DNA of 44,681 nt from Paenarthrobacter sp. (lineage in GTDB: Bacteria; Actinomycetota; Actinomycetes; Actinomycetales; Micrococcaceae), in NCBI GenBank assembly GCA_031179305.1, contig JAPSHX010000022.1:11339-56019 (forward strand). The letters run 5' to 3'. Each line of letters starts with the position of its first letter. Within the stretch, counting starts at the first letter, position 1. A program made the translations under genes and the position numbers. The notes beneath the pieces were generated by a model. The model ran no database searches. It was not told where the DNA came from and saw only the letters and a list, made by a program, of their open reading frames with translations. This document shows positions 20,941 through 29,406 of the stretch, piece after piece.

Positions 20941-22710
20941 CTAATCCGTACAGGCGATGGATCCCGGGCCTCCGGGCGAGGCAGTACCGTCAGCACGGAC
21001 AATAATTACCTGGATGCAGAGTTCATCCTCCCCGCCAAAATAGGGTCGTGCGTGAGGCTCCTTTTCGGGGGAATACTCGCCTTCCGGGATGAGGACGGTC
21101 CGGTAACGCCACATGTACGTGTCGCCGGGCTTCGGCTGCGGGTTCTCCCAGCGGAAATCAGCGAACTCCGGCTTCTCGGTGTCCCGGACGCCAACGAGGC
21201 CCTCCACATCCGGTACGCCGCCGTCCCCCAAGGGATCGGCTGGCGGCTTACTTGACGTTTCCGTTGGTGCCACCTTGGGCTGCGCCTGTGCGCCCAACAC
21301 CACACCCACCACGATGGCCACTACCAGTACTGCAGCGCCGCTGGCGGCCAGCCATAGGTTGCGCTTGCTGTGGTCTGCGGGGGAAACGTCCTCTTGGGGT
21401 GCCCCTGTGGAGCCAGCAGTGGAACGGCTGATCGTTGCGCCAAGATCGTCCTGGGGACGTGAAGGCTGCCAACCACGCAGCACTGTGGACTCTGCGGTGT
21501 CAGGCTCGGCGGGAGCGTTGTGGCTGCCGGGGGCTGTGTACGATCCCGGTGCCGTGTATCCCGACGCTGTGTGTCCCGACGCCGGAGCGTGAAACTGCGG
21601 CGGAGTCGATAGCCCCGTATGGGACTGGACTGTTTGCGGAGGGTTGGCGGGTTGGGCTGGTTGTTGTTTCGGCTGTTGGGTTGCGCCAGGAACGGTGGAA
21701 GGGAATGTTCGTGCCGGAAACGTGGGCGCTGACCCTGTGGTGGCGGTTCCCGAGGCGTCGGGATCGATCGAAGCGATGCTCCGGACCCGGGTTTCCTCGA
21801 AGTTGTCGTCCGGATGCTGGTCGTCCCCGTGCCCCGGTTCTTCAAGAACCTCAAACGGCGTCACGGACAGGTTCAGTTCAGCTTGGATCCGCTGGAGTGC
21901 CAGCGCGAAAGCGTGCGCTGACGAATATCGGGATTCTGCTGACTTGGCCATGGACGTAGCCAGAACGAGTTCCAGGGACTCCGGAACGTCGGCACGGCCC
22001 AGCCTGGGCAGGGGCGAGTTGGTAATGCGGGAGATGAGTTCCCGCTGCGAGTTGTCCTGTCCCGGAAGGACGAACGGAGAACGACCTGCCAGCAGCGTGT
22101 ACAGCGTTGCACCCAAGGCCCAGATGTCCACAGGAACACCGTCCACGGCGCCTCCGCGGAACTGTTCCGGCGGAGACCACGGGATAGACATGCCGGCGTC
22201 GTCCTCGGCGTCGGCGCCGATGGTGCCGGAGATGCCAAAGTCAGTCAGGGCAGGCCGGTTGTAATCGGTGACCAGGATGTTGGCAGGTTTGATGTCCCGG
22301 TGCACAATTCCGGCCCGGTGAGCGGTTTCGACGGCGGAGGCCACCTGGATGCCGACGGCCAGGACCTCATCCACACTGAATCGCTGGCGACGATAGCGGA
22401 CGTCAAGGCTCGGCCGGGAGCAGTACTCCATGGCGAGGTACGAGTGCCCGTTCTCGGTGATCTCAGCTTCGAAAATCGTCACGATGTAGGGGTGCGACGA
22501 CAACTGCGCCATAAGGTTGGCTTCGGACTCGAAGCGGCGGCGGGCCCCTTCGGTCTTCAGATCCGACAACAGCACTTTGACCGCTACTTTTCGACGCGGC
22601 CGGTCCTGCTCATAAAGGTAGACATCCGAGAAGCCACCGGAGCCGAGCAGGCTGATGTACTTGAAACCCGGGATGGGTGGAGGCGGCGCGGGGGGCCTCT
22701 TGGAACTCAA
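20941..22710 (-). CDS. Transmembrane Ser/Thr protein kinase (Pkb2-like)
   Basis: Hanks-type kinase of 589 aa from the TTG start. The N-terminal kinase domain (about 16-275) shows the G-loop GSGGFSDV (23-30), K45 in VAVKVL, HRDIKPANIL with D139, DFG at 157-159 and SPPEQF. The activation loop has few Thr. A proline/threonine-rich cytoplasmic linker (290-450) carries three T-x-x-R sites (T307, T409, T426). One TM helix at 451-473 leads to an outside domain of about 115 aa with two Cys (C565, C587) and no PASTA repeats. The TTG overlaps the upstream FHA stop as TTGA. By its neighbours it corresponds to the kinase of the bifidobacterial PFNA cluster. Confidence 0.93.
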   Translation of the reverse strand: MSSKRPPAPPPPIPGFKYISLLGSGGFSDVYLYEQDRPRRKVAVKVLLSDLKTEGARRRFESEANLMAQLSSHPYIVTIFEAEITENGHSYLAMEYCSRPSLDVRYRRQRFSVDEVLAVGIQVASAVETAHRAGIVHRDIKPANILVTDYNRPALTDFGISGTIGADAEDDAGMSIPWSPPEQFRGGAVDGVPVDIWALGATLYTLLAGRSPFVLPGQDNSQRELISRITNSPLPRLGRADVPESLELVLATSMAKSAESRYSSAHAFALALQRIQAELNLSVTPFEVLEEPGHGDDQHPDDNFEETRVRSIASIDPDASGTATTGSAPTFPARTFPSTVPGATQQPKQQPAQPANPPQTVQSHTGLSTPPQFHAPASGHTASGYTAPGSYTAPGSHNAPAEPDTAESTVLRGWQPSRPQDDLGATISRSTAGSTGAPQEDVSPADHSKRNLWLAASGAAVLVVAIVVGVVLGAQAQPKVAPTETSSKPPADPLGDGGVPDVEGLVGVRDTEKPEFADFRWENPQPKPGDTYMWRYRTVLIPEGEYSPEKEPHARPYFGGEDELCIQVIIVRADGTASPGGPGSIACTD

Positions 22711-24476
22711 AGAATCTCCTCGAAACGCAATGAAATGTTGTCGCCCAGCTCGGCGATATCGCCGTCCAGCAGGATGGCCATTTCGTTTTGGGCAAGCCGG
22801 CGGGGTGCCTGGCCTTCCCGGATGAGCACGGTCCCGTTGGTTGCCTTCAGGTCGCACAACATGACATGCCAGCCCTCAAGCCGGACCTCCACATGGGAGC
22901 GTGAAATATCCCCACCAGGGCTGTCCACTTGAACCAGACGCGGCATGATGCCACCTTGCACGCGGGAAACCGACGGTTGGCGGCCGATGATGAGCGACTG
23001 GTCAAGATCAATCAACTCACCTGTAGACAGCCGCATACGGCCCAGCCGTGGACGTGGGACCTGGATGGCGTCGCCGGAGACAGCAACCCCGCACACCGAA
23101 CATTGTGGGTACGTGGGCGGATTGGCATGGCCTTGGGAGCACATCCGCGCCAAAACGCTCGGACCGTTGACGGCGGACGTCTCTACGCGTCCAACAACAG
23201 CTTTTGCGCCGGACTCCTCGGTGGGAAGGCTGCTCTTCATGATGGTCTGCCCGTCATGGTCAGAGTCGTCGTCCGCGGCTATGGCTGCTGGAGCCGATGA
23301 CCAAGCGGCCGGTACTTGCGCTGCGGGATCGGGTGCGGGCCCCGGTGGAACTGTTTGATGGTCACTGCCCGGTTCAGGGGCGGAGGAACTGCTGCGCAGC
23401 CACGGGACGGAGTCAATCAGCCCGCTTGGTGCTTCGGCGGACGGGGCAGGAGGGGGGCTTTCCGGTGCCGCCGGCGGCTCCGGAGCTGGTGGGGCATCCG
23501 GTGTAGTGGACGCAGGCGAGTCGTGGTCCTCAGACCCTTCATCCGTGCGGACTGCAGCGTCCTCAATGTTGCGCATCACCGTCTTGTCCCACAGGTGGTC
23601 ATAGTTGGTGGTGTTTTCCAGCGACGGAAGTATCGGATCAGTGGTACTCGTATGGACGGGTATCCCGGATGCTTCCGAATCTGCCTCGCTGACTGGTTCC
23701 GGCTCCGGTTCTTCGAGTTCCAGCTCCGGTTCTTCGAGCGCAGGCGGCTCCTCCGACGCAGCTACCTCGGCAGCAGGCTGCTGGGCAGTTGACGACTCGG
23801 CAATGGACGACTCGGGAGCGGCAGACTCGCTGGCGGGTGATTCGCTGGCGGGAATCATGTGACCTGGTGCGATCGTCAGGCCAAGGTCCGCTTCGGTGTA
23901 GCCGATCATGGTTTCGTCGGACACCGTTGCGGGCCGGACTTCAGGTTTAGTGTCCGTCTGACCGGCAGCATTGGGCGAGGCCTCGAGCGAGGACAGAAGT
24001 ACCACGCCTTCTCCCAGCGGAAGACTGTTCAAGGGCGAGCCGTTCAGCGGCAGGCCTCCGCCCGACGTCGGAATACCCGCAGAGGGGACAGAGTTGCGAC
24101 CGATCCGGACACTGTAGGACTTGGCCTCAGCGAGCCGTCGTTCGGTCCAAGTGGTGACGTCGCGTCCGGTGAGGCTTTCCTCGCCGCCGGGCGTCTGCAC
24201 CACGAGTTCGAGGTCCCCCCGGAGGAACACACGAAGTGCGTCCTTCGAGTCGATGATTCCGAAAGGCGGGATGCGGCTGAGGGAAACGCCAAAGGCATCC
24301 GTCACCTCATGCAGGACCTCGTGGGCCTCGGGCTCGGATGCCAACAACTCCCAAACAGTGTCAATCAGTGCGTGCGGTGTGTCCGGGCCAAGAAGCACCA
24401 CGGTTCCGCTCCGCACTACGCCGATCCAGTCACCCTGCTGATAGCGGGTCAGCGAAAGGTGGTTACTGCTTGCCAT
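22707..24476 (-). CDS. FHA-domain protein with zinc ribbon and long acidic linker
   Basis: Cytoplasmic adaptor-like protein, 589 aa, no TM helix. Residues 1-130 are a folded domain of unknown type (YQQGDWIGVVRSGTVVLLG, then LRVFLRGDLELVVQTPGG). Residues 165-440 are a disordered acidic P/E/S-rich linker carrying DKTVMR (T299) and GQTIMK (T411). Next is a small zinc ribbon C446-x12-C459-x2-C462, with H450 as a possible fourth ligand. The C-terminal FHA domain (485-585) has complete pThr-binding features: IIGRQ, SRSHVE and ATNGTV. It overlaps the phosphatase gene by 14 nt upstream and the kinase by 4 nt downstream. It probably reads kinase output (inference). Confidence 0.88.
   Translation of the reverse strand: MASSNHLSLTRYQQGDWIGVVRSGTVVLLGPDTPHALIDTVWELLASEPEAHEVLHEVTDAFGVSLSRIPPFGIIDSKDALRVFLRGDLELVVQTPGGEESLTGRDVTTWTERRLAEAKSYSVRIGRNSVPSAGIPTSGGGLPLNGSPLNSLPLGEGVVLLSSLEASPNAAGQTDTKPEVRPATVSDETMIGYTEADLGLTIAPGHMIPASESPASESAAPESSIAESSTAQQPAAEVAASEEPPALEEPELELEEPEPEPVSEADSEASGIPVHTSTTDPILPSLENTTNYDHLWDKTVMRNIEDAAVRTDEGSEDHDSPASTTPDAPPAPEPPAAPESPPPAPSAEAPSGLIDSVPWLRSSSSAPEPGSDHQTVPPGPAPDPAAQVPAAWSSAPAAIAADDDSDHDGQTIMKSSLPTEESGAKAVVGRVETSAVNGPSVLARMCSQGHANPPTYPQCSVCGVAVSGDAIQVPRPRLGRMRLSTGELIDLDQSLIIGRQPSVSRVQGGIMPRLVQVDSPGGDISRSHVEVRLEGWHVMLCDLKATNGTVLIREGQAPRRLAQNEMAILLDGDIAELGDNISLRFEEIL
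22716..22721 (-). promoter_or_regulatory. Ribosome binding site supporting the TTG start of the kinase
   Basis: GAGGAG lies 5 nt before the TTG at 22710, inside the last codons of the upstream FHA gene. An in-frame ATG at 22857 would add 49 residues of Arg-rich, non-family sequence overlapping the FHA domain coding region, so the TTG is preferred. Confidence 0.75.
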
Positions 24477-25389
24477 CGACGCCTTCCTCCTGCTCAGCCC
24501 CTGTAACCTCGTCGGCGCCGTTCACCCAAGCCCGGGGAAGGGTGTCTTCTTCAACCTCGGACGCAACTTCAGGGCGCGGCGCAGTGGTGGCGATTCCGGC
24601 GTCGTTCAAAACGTTCTTGGCGTCCACGACGATGACGGTCACGTTGTCCCGGCCACCGCTTCTCAGGGCAGCCTGGATCAGTGCGTCCACGGCATCCTGC
24701 GGATGGGCAACAGTGCTAAGGATGCGGAACATGTGGTCATCGCCCAGCTCCCCGTTGAGACCGTCCGAGCAGATCATGATCCGGTCACCTTCCTGGATGG
24801 GAAGCAACCAGAAATCGGCCTCGGTTTCATCGCCGGTGCCCAAGGCACGGGTAACAACGTGGCGCCGCGGGTGGACGGTAGCCTGCTCCGCGGTGATATC
24901 CCCGGAGTCCACCAGTTCCTGCACCTCGGAGTGGTCAACGCTTACCTGCGCGAACTCCCCTTGGCTGAGGCGGTAAGTCCTGGAATCGCCGATGTTCATC
25001 ACCAGCCAGTAGGGCAGGCCCATCTGCTCCACCACCACAACGCCGGACAACGTGGTCCCGGCGCGGGCTCCGGTTGCGTTGCGGATGGCAGCATCGGCCT
25101 TCAGCAAGCATGACTGAAGGTCGGCCGCTGAAGCGGTGCGCACGCCGGCCGACAATTCAGGGGCGCCGCCCAAAGCCCTGACGCACATGCCGCTGGCAAT
25201 CTCGCCTGCCTCATGCCCGCCCATGCCGTCGGCAACGGCGAAGACGGGATCGGAAGCAATGAACGAATCTTCGTTCAGTTCGCGGCGAAGCCCGCGGTCC
25301 GTTCCGTACCCGTAGCTGAGCCGAAAAGAGGAACCGCCCGCGGCGGGTCCCAGTTCGGCGTTGGCGGGTGTGGCCGGCTGTGAATTCAT
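24463..25389 (-). CDS. PP2C-family Ser/Thr protein phosphatase (PrpC/PstP-like)
   Basis: Mn/Mg-dependent phosphatase expected to reverse the action of the neighbouring kinase. The 308-aa product has a complete PPM core: NEDSF with D41, VADGMGGHEAG with D54-G55, GDSRTYR, ICSDGLNG with D209 and GGRDNVTVIVV with D248. Unlike mycobacterial PstP there is no C-terminal TM segment or extracellular domain. The tail after residue 256 is short and acidic, so it acts in the cytoplasm. The ATG at 25389 overlaps the RDD/FHA stop as ATGA, and its 3' end overlaps the next FHA gene by 14 nt. Confidence 0.95.
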   Translation of the reverse strand: MNSQPATPANAELGPAAGGSSFRLSYGYGTDRGLRRELNEDSFIASDPVFAVADGMGGHEAGEIASGMCVRALGGAPELSAGVRTASAADLQSCLLKADAAIRNATGARAGTTLSGVVVVEQMGLPYWLVMNIGDSRTYRLSQGEFAQVSVDHSEVQELVDSGDITAEQATVHPRRHVVTRALGTGDETEADFWLLPIQEGDRIMICSDGLNGELGDDHMFRILSTVAHPQDAVDALIQAALRSGGRDNVTVIVVDAKNVLNDAGIATTAPRPEVASEVEEDTLPRAWVNGADEVTGAEQEEGVDGKQ

Positions 25390-26930
25390 GCTTGTCCTAG
25401 GTGGAAGGAACGGTCCCCAAAGTGAACGGTGGAACCGGGACGGACGAAGCTGGCTTCGCCGGGGTTGAGCCTGGTCTGGATGCCGTCAGGGGTGGTGACA
25501 GCACTGCCGTTGGTGGAGTTACGGTCCGTGACCCAGACACCGTCGCCATCAACGCGCAGGTGTAAATGTGTTTTGGAGATGGACCGGCCGGGGTCTGACA
25601 CGGGCAGCAACTGTTCCACGGTTTCACCGGGCTGCGGCGCCGGGTTACGGCCGAGGAGGACTGAGCCGCCCAACTGGATGTCCTGGCCATCGTCGATCCG
25701 AATCCGCAGGACGGCCTGGGCACGGGCTGCCCCTGGGCGCATCTGGGTCCGCTCCACGTCGTCGTCCGGATGGGCGACGGGCGCGGTTGCTTGTTGTGGT
25801 GCGACCGCGGCGGGGTTCGATGACTCTGATGCGATCGATGCTGTTGACCCGGTCGATGCCGCTGGTGAGCGGGGCGTCGGCGTGAAGGGCGCCGTGGGTG
25901 GGCGCCACTGATTCGGATCGTGGGAAGGCTGCACAGCGGGTGCCGCAGCAGTCGCCGGAGCCGGCAGTGGATTCGCGCTCGGACGGACGCCCTGGCCATG
26001 CCCGGAAGGCACCGGGGAAGCAACGGGTTGTACCGGCGGAAGATCCATTGGCGCGAAACTGTACGGACCTTGGATGCCTCCCGTGGTCACCGGATTACGA
26101 CCGGCGTTCACATCGAACACCAAAGACTTTGCCGCTTTGTCGTGCCAGCCACGCAGCTTGCCGTTGGTGTCCCAAACGTTTGAGACGACTACAAGGAAGG
26201 CCCAGACAACACCGAGGAACATCAGTGGCAGGGCGATCCACAGGACCAGCCCGATTTGTCCAAGCGCCGACAGGATGACGGCAACGATGGATCCCAGCAC
26301 CAGGAGGCCACCGGTGAGTATTCCCCGAACGAAGACAACACCAGCGCCCGGAGCGTAGCCGTCCGAGTCCGCACTGCGGATACCCATGAGCTGGTTGCCG
26401 ATGGTGTTACCGGACTTCGCCTCGATTCCGAGGAGGACGAAGGTGTAAACCACTGTCACACCCAGGCCGATGCTGCCCAAGAGGACCAGAAGGCCGGTGT
26501 CATAGACGATGAAGCCATTCCGTCGGGTTTGCGTGATGCCCGCAATTCCAATGGCGAACGTGGTGGCGAGCACAGCGACGGGACCCAACCAGTCCAGCAC
26601 AGCTGCGCCCATGCGCTTCCCGGCAGAGGCGGGCGCCAACTCAAGCTTGGTGGTCATCGTGGTCCCTCCCCCTGGCCCCGGCATACGGTCCGGCGTGTTT
26701 TTTGGTCCGTGCGGCATCGGCGATGCCGGCGCCGACACTACCGAGATACTACCGGGCTCGGAGAAGCCCTGCTGGTTGGCGAACTCCAACGCTGCCTTCC
26801 GGGCATGGTTGATGTTGCCCTCCTTCCGGGCACCACGGTTGTTCAGCGGTGAACCGCACTGCGTGCAGAAAGTCGCGCCAGGACGGACCCCGTGCCGGCA
26901 AGCGGGGCAGAGTTCTGCCTCATTACTCAT
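25386..26930 (-). CDS. Zinc-ribbon/RDD/FHA membrane protein
   Basis: A 514-aa protein of unusual architecture. It starts with a zinc ribbon (C8-x2-C11-x10-C22-x2-C25). An RDD membrane domain follows (about 103-275), with hydrophobic segments near 110-130, 145-168, 203-222 and 228-250 and motifs RMGAAVLDWL and NTIGNQLMGIR. A proline/alanine-rich linker (285-390) leads to DVERTQMRPG with T395, then a C-terminal FHA domain (406-512: LLGRNP, SISKTHLHL, NSTNGS). The start MSNEAELCPAC at 26930 overlaps the transglutaminase stop by 8 nt and keeps the zinc ribbon at the extreme N-terminus. The longer frame to 27020 is rejected. It could tether phospho-signalling at the membrane; the function is unknown. 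Confidence 0.87.
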   Translation of the reverse strand: MSNEAELCPACRHGVRPGATFCTQCGSPLNNRGARKEGNINHARKAALEFANQQGFSEPGSISVVSAPASPMPHGPKNTPDRMPGPGGGTTMTTKLELAPASAGKRMGAAVLDWLGPVAVLATTFAIGIAGITQTRRNGFIVYDTGLLVLLGSIGLGVTVVYTFVLLGIEAKSGNTIGNQLMGIRSADSDGYAPGAGVVFVRGILTGGLLVLGSIVAVILSALGQIGLVLWIALPLMFLGVVWAFLVVVSNVWDTNGKLRGWHDKAAKSLVFDVNAGRNPVTTGGIQGPYSFAPMDLPPVQPVASPVPSGHGQGVRPSANPLPAPATAAAPAVQPSHDPNQWRPPTAPFTPTPRSPAASTGSTASIASESSNPAAVAPQQATAPVAHPDDDVERTQMRPGAARAQAVLRIRIDDGQDIQLGGSVLLGRNPAPQPGETVEQLLPVSDPGRSISKTHLHLRVDGDGVWVTDRNSTNGSAVTTPDGIQTRLNPGEASFVRPGSTVHFGDRSFHLGQA

Positions 26931-29406
26931 TGGTGGTGTCCTTCTTGAACGGCAACGTGAAGCGGGGCTTGGCCGGGTCGCCGGGTGTCTCTTGCCGGCG
27001 GCGAAGGGCCGCGCGGCCATCGGACAGCAAGGACCGCGGTGAGAACCGTGCCTGCTGCCGTTTCCAAAAACCGACGCTTCCTGTGATATCCGTCAGTGAC
27101 GTATCAACGATCTCCCAGTACTCCTTGACTTCATCCTCGCTGGGCTGACCAGCGCCGAAGACAGCAGCATCGGCCCGGTGGGCAAGCATCGTGGTGGCAG
27201 TCCCGGTAGTGGGGAATGCGTCAGCGATGACCGTGGCCGATTCTCGGCGTGTGGACTTGGTGTCAATCGAGGCACCCATGTCGGTGACCAGGCTCAGCAC
27301 TTCGTTCCAGCCGCCGCCCACCCGCTGGGCGGGGTGCCCATCACGGAAACGCGCCTTCCGGCGTCGTGATTTCAGCAGGAGGATCAGCAGCAGCGGCAAG
27401 GCAAGGATCCCCAGCGGAATCAGCGCCACGCCGATGGCCGCCAGCAGCGGGCCCCAGAAGAGCCACGGGTTGTTCTTCTTCTCGTCAGCGTCCAGGGCGT
27501 CCGGGGTGGAATCCGGCGGCAGGTCCGCGGGTTCCTGCGGCGGGGGCGGTGGTTGCAGCACCTGCGGTTTGGGCTTGGACTTGTTCTCCGGGTCGGGCGG
27601 GATGGGCACGTTGTCCTTGGGCGGGGTGGGATCAAAGGCAACCCATCCCACTCGGTCGAACGCGACTTCAACCCAGGCGTGGACGTCCTTACCCGTGATC
27701 TTGATATCTCCAGCGCCGTTCTCAGGGCTCTTGGGATCGGGATAGAACCCCATGACCACGCGGGAAGGAATACCAAGGTGGCGGAGCATGAGGGACATGG
27801 ACACTGCGTATTGCTCGTCGTCGCCCAGCATCTGCTTGGCCGAGAGCATGTTGCGCACGCGCGCAGCACTGTGACCGGGAAGGCTCGGGAGTTGCCCCTC
27901 GGCCACCAGGCCGTTGCTGAAAGCACCGCTCTTCTGGAAGTGCGCCTCAATCTGCCGGACACGGTCAATGGCCGTAGGAGCATCCGCGGAAAGCTGGTTC
28001 GCCTGGGAAGCCACGATGGGTGGCACTTCCTCTGCCTCGGGCAGCGTGAGTTTGGCGAAGTCGTACTGCGTAAGCTGGCCGTGCTCCAGTGTGCCGGGGT
28101 CCGAGACCTGCACGGTGTAGGTGTCGCCCTTGACCAGGCCCTTGGTGGTTACGGCCGTGTCCGTGCCGGCGTTGAAGTAGAGACCGGAAGCGGCACCGGA
28201 AGTGTCCGCGAAACTCATGCCCGTGGTGTGCCGGCCACCCGGCACAAAGTAGCCCTGGTAATCCTCCACGGTGATGTCCAGCGTGTAATTCGTGCCCTCC
28301 ACCGGGCTTCCGGCGTCAGCCAGGGTGTTCAGCGAGCGGGCATCGCCCACTTTGCTGAAGTTGCCGGAGCTGTTGGGATCCATGGTGTAGTTCAAGCCGT
28401 TGAACGCATCCAGTGCAGCCAGCCGCACGCGGGCATCCTTGGGCAGCCCCTTGACTGTAAACAGCGTGCTGTCCTTCTCATCCTTGACGAAGCTGCGGAA
28501 GCTTGCCAGCGGCGTGATGTAGTCCCGGGGGTCGAACGGCGGAACGATCGTGTTGCGGAGCACCTTTCGGTCATCGCTGGCGGTGACCAACGGCGAGGCA
28601 ATTGCGGTGGCGCCCACCGCAACAGCGATCACGGCTGCAGCAGTCCCCAGACGGCGGAGCTGGCCACGTCGGGCTGTAGCGGCGTCGGAACCCGGCCTGT
28701 TGGCCGAAACGGTCTTGGTGCTGTTCTGCCGGAGCACGTCACGGCGGAACGTCGCCCACACGATGGAAACGATGGTCAGCGAGACGCCGCGCTCCACATT
28801 GAGGAAGCCCGCGCTGGTACTGAAGGCGATTCCCGTGACGAAGAGGACCAGCACCGGCAGCAACGGCCAATACGGGCTCTTCAAACGCCACGTCAGCAGA
28901 CCGGCGGCCAGAGCGGTCACCAATGAACTGAGGAACGGAACAATGAGCATGCCATTCGCTGTTCCCACAGGAACGCCAACGGTGAGCATGTCCTTCCAGG
29001 CAAAGACGATGCCCAGCAGGAGCGTACGCAAGGAGTCGAGGCTGGGCAGGAAACCCAACACAGCCGAATCCGGCACAGCCAGCGCAGAGCCCAACACCAT
29101 GTAGGCGCCGAAGGTCACGGCTGTAGTGATAAGCAGTCCCAGTCGGAAGTGCGCGTTGAGGACAGCGATGCCCAGCCCCAGCAGCACACCGCCCAGACCT
29201 GCGACCAGGTAGTGGGCGTCTCCCCCGAAGCTCAGCGTGAAACCGAGGACGCCGAGGAAGAGCAGAACCAGGAGCGCCCCGCAGTCAACGGCGAAATGCC
29301 ACAGGGGGCGGCCGTCGTCGAATATCGATCCTCCGGTGCCGCGGGAAGCGGACCGGCTTCCGTTGGCTGCGCGGGGACGCACGCGGAGATTGGGAGCGGT
29401 GCTCAT
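26923..29406 (-). CDS. TgpA-like transglutaminase-fold membrane protein, catalytic Cys absent
   Basis: Membrane protein of 827 aa in the DUF3488/TgpA group. About six N-terminal TM helices (38-220) are followed by one more near 255-272, an outside region (about 273-645) that includes the transglutaminase-like core (about 515-600), one TM helix (648-678) and a cytoplasmic tail. In active relatives the core begins GyCeqfA. Here it reads LGDDEQYAVSMSLM, so Asp (D530) sits at the Cys position, while H576 (DVHAWVEV) and D592 (FDPTP) are kept. It is therefore probably a binding or structural protein rather than an enzyme. It sits between DUF58 and RDD/FHA genes with 4- and 8-nt overlaps and corresponds to tgm of the bifidobacterial PFNA cluster. 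Confidence 0.9.
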   Translation of the reverse strand: MSTAPNLRVRPRAANGSRSASRGTGGSIFDDGRPLWHFAVDCGALLVLLFLGVLGFTLSFGGDAHYLVAGLGGVLLGLGIAVLNAHFRLGLLITTAVTFGAYMVLGSALAVPDSAVLGFLPSLDSLRTLLLGIVFAWKDMLTVGVPVGTANGMLIVPFLSSLVTALAAGLLTWRLKSPYWPLLPVLVLFVTGIAFSTSAGFLNVERGVSLTIVSIVWATFRRDVLRQNSTKTVSANRPGSDAATARRGQLRRLGTAAAVIAVAVGATAIASPLVTASDDRKVLRNTIVPPFDPRDYITPLASFRSFVKDEKDSTLFTVKGLPKDARVRLAALDAFNGLNYTMDPNSSGNFSKVGDARSLNTLADAGSPVEGTNYTLDITVEDYQGYFVPGGRHTTGMSFADTSGAASGLYFNAGTDTAVTTKGLVKGDTYTVQVSDPGTLEHGQLTQYDFAKLTLPEAEEVPPIVASQANQLSADAPTAIDRVRQIEAHFQKSGAFSNGLVAEGQLPSLPGHSAARVRNMLSAKQMLGDDEQYAVSMSLMLRHLGIPSRVVMGFYPDPKSPENGAGDIKITGKDVHAWVEVAFDRVGWVAFDPTPPKDNVPIPPDPENKSKPKPQVLQPPPPPQEPADLPPDSTPDALDADEKKNNPWLFWGPLLAAIGVALIPLGILALPLLLILLLKSRRRKARFRDGHPAQRVGGGWNEVLSLVTDMGASIDTKSTRRESATVIADAFPTTGTATTMLAHRADAAVFGAGQPSEDEVKEYWEIVDTSLTDITGSVGFWKRQQARFSPRSLLSDGRAALRRRQETPGDPAKPRFTLPFKKDTTNE

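Noticed and set aside
26929..27020. Longer N-terminus for the RDD/FHA protein
   Set aside because: The extension is Arg/Pro-rich shadow sequence of the transglutaminase-like gene. The start at 26930 puts the zinc ribbon at the N-terminus and gives the short overlap typical of this array.
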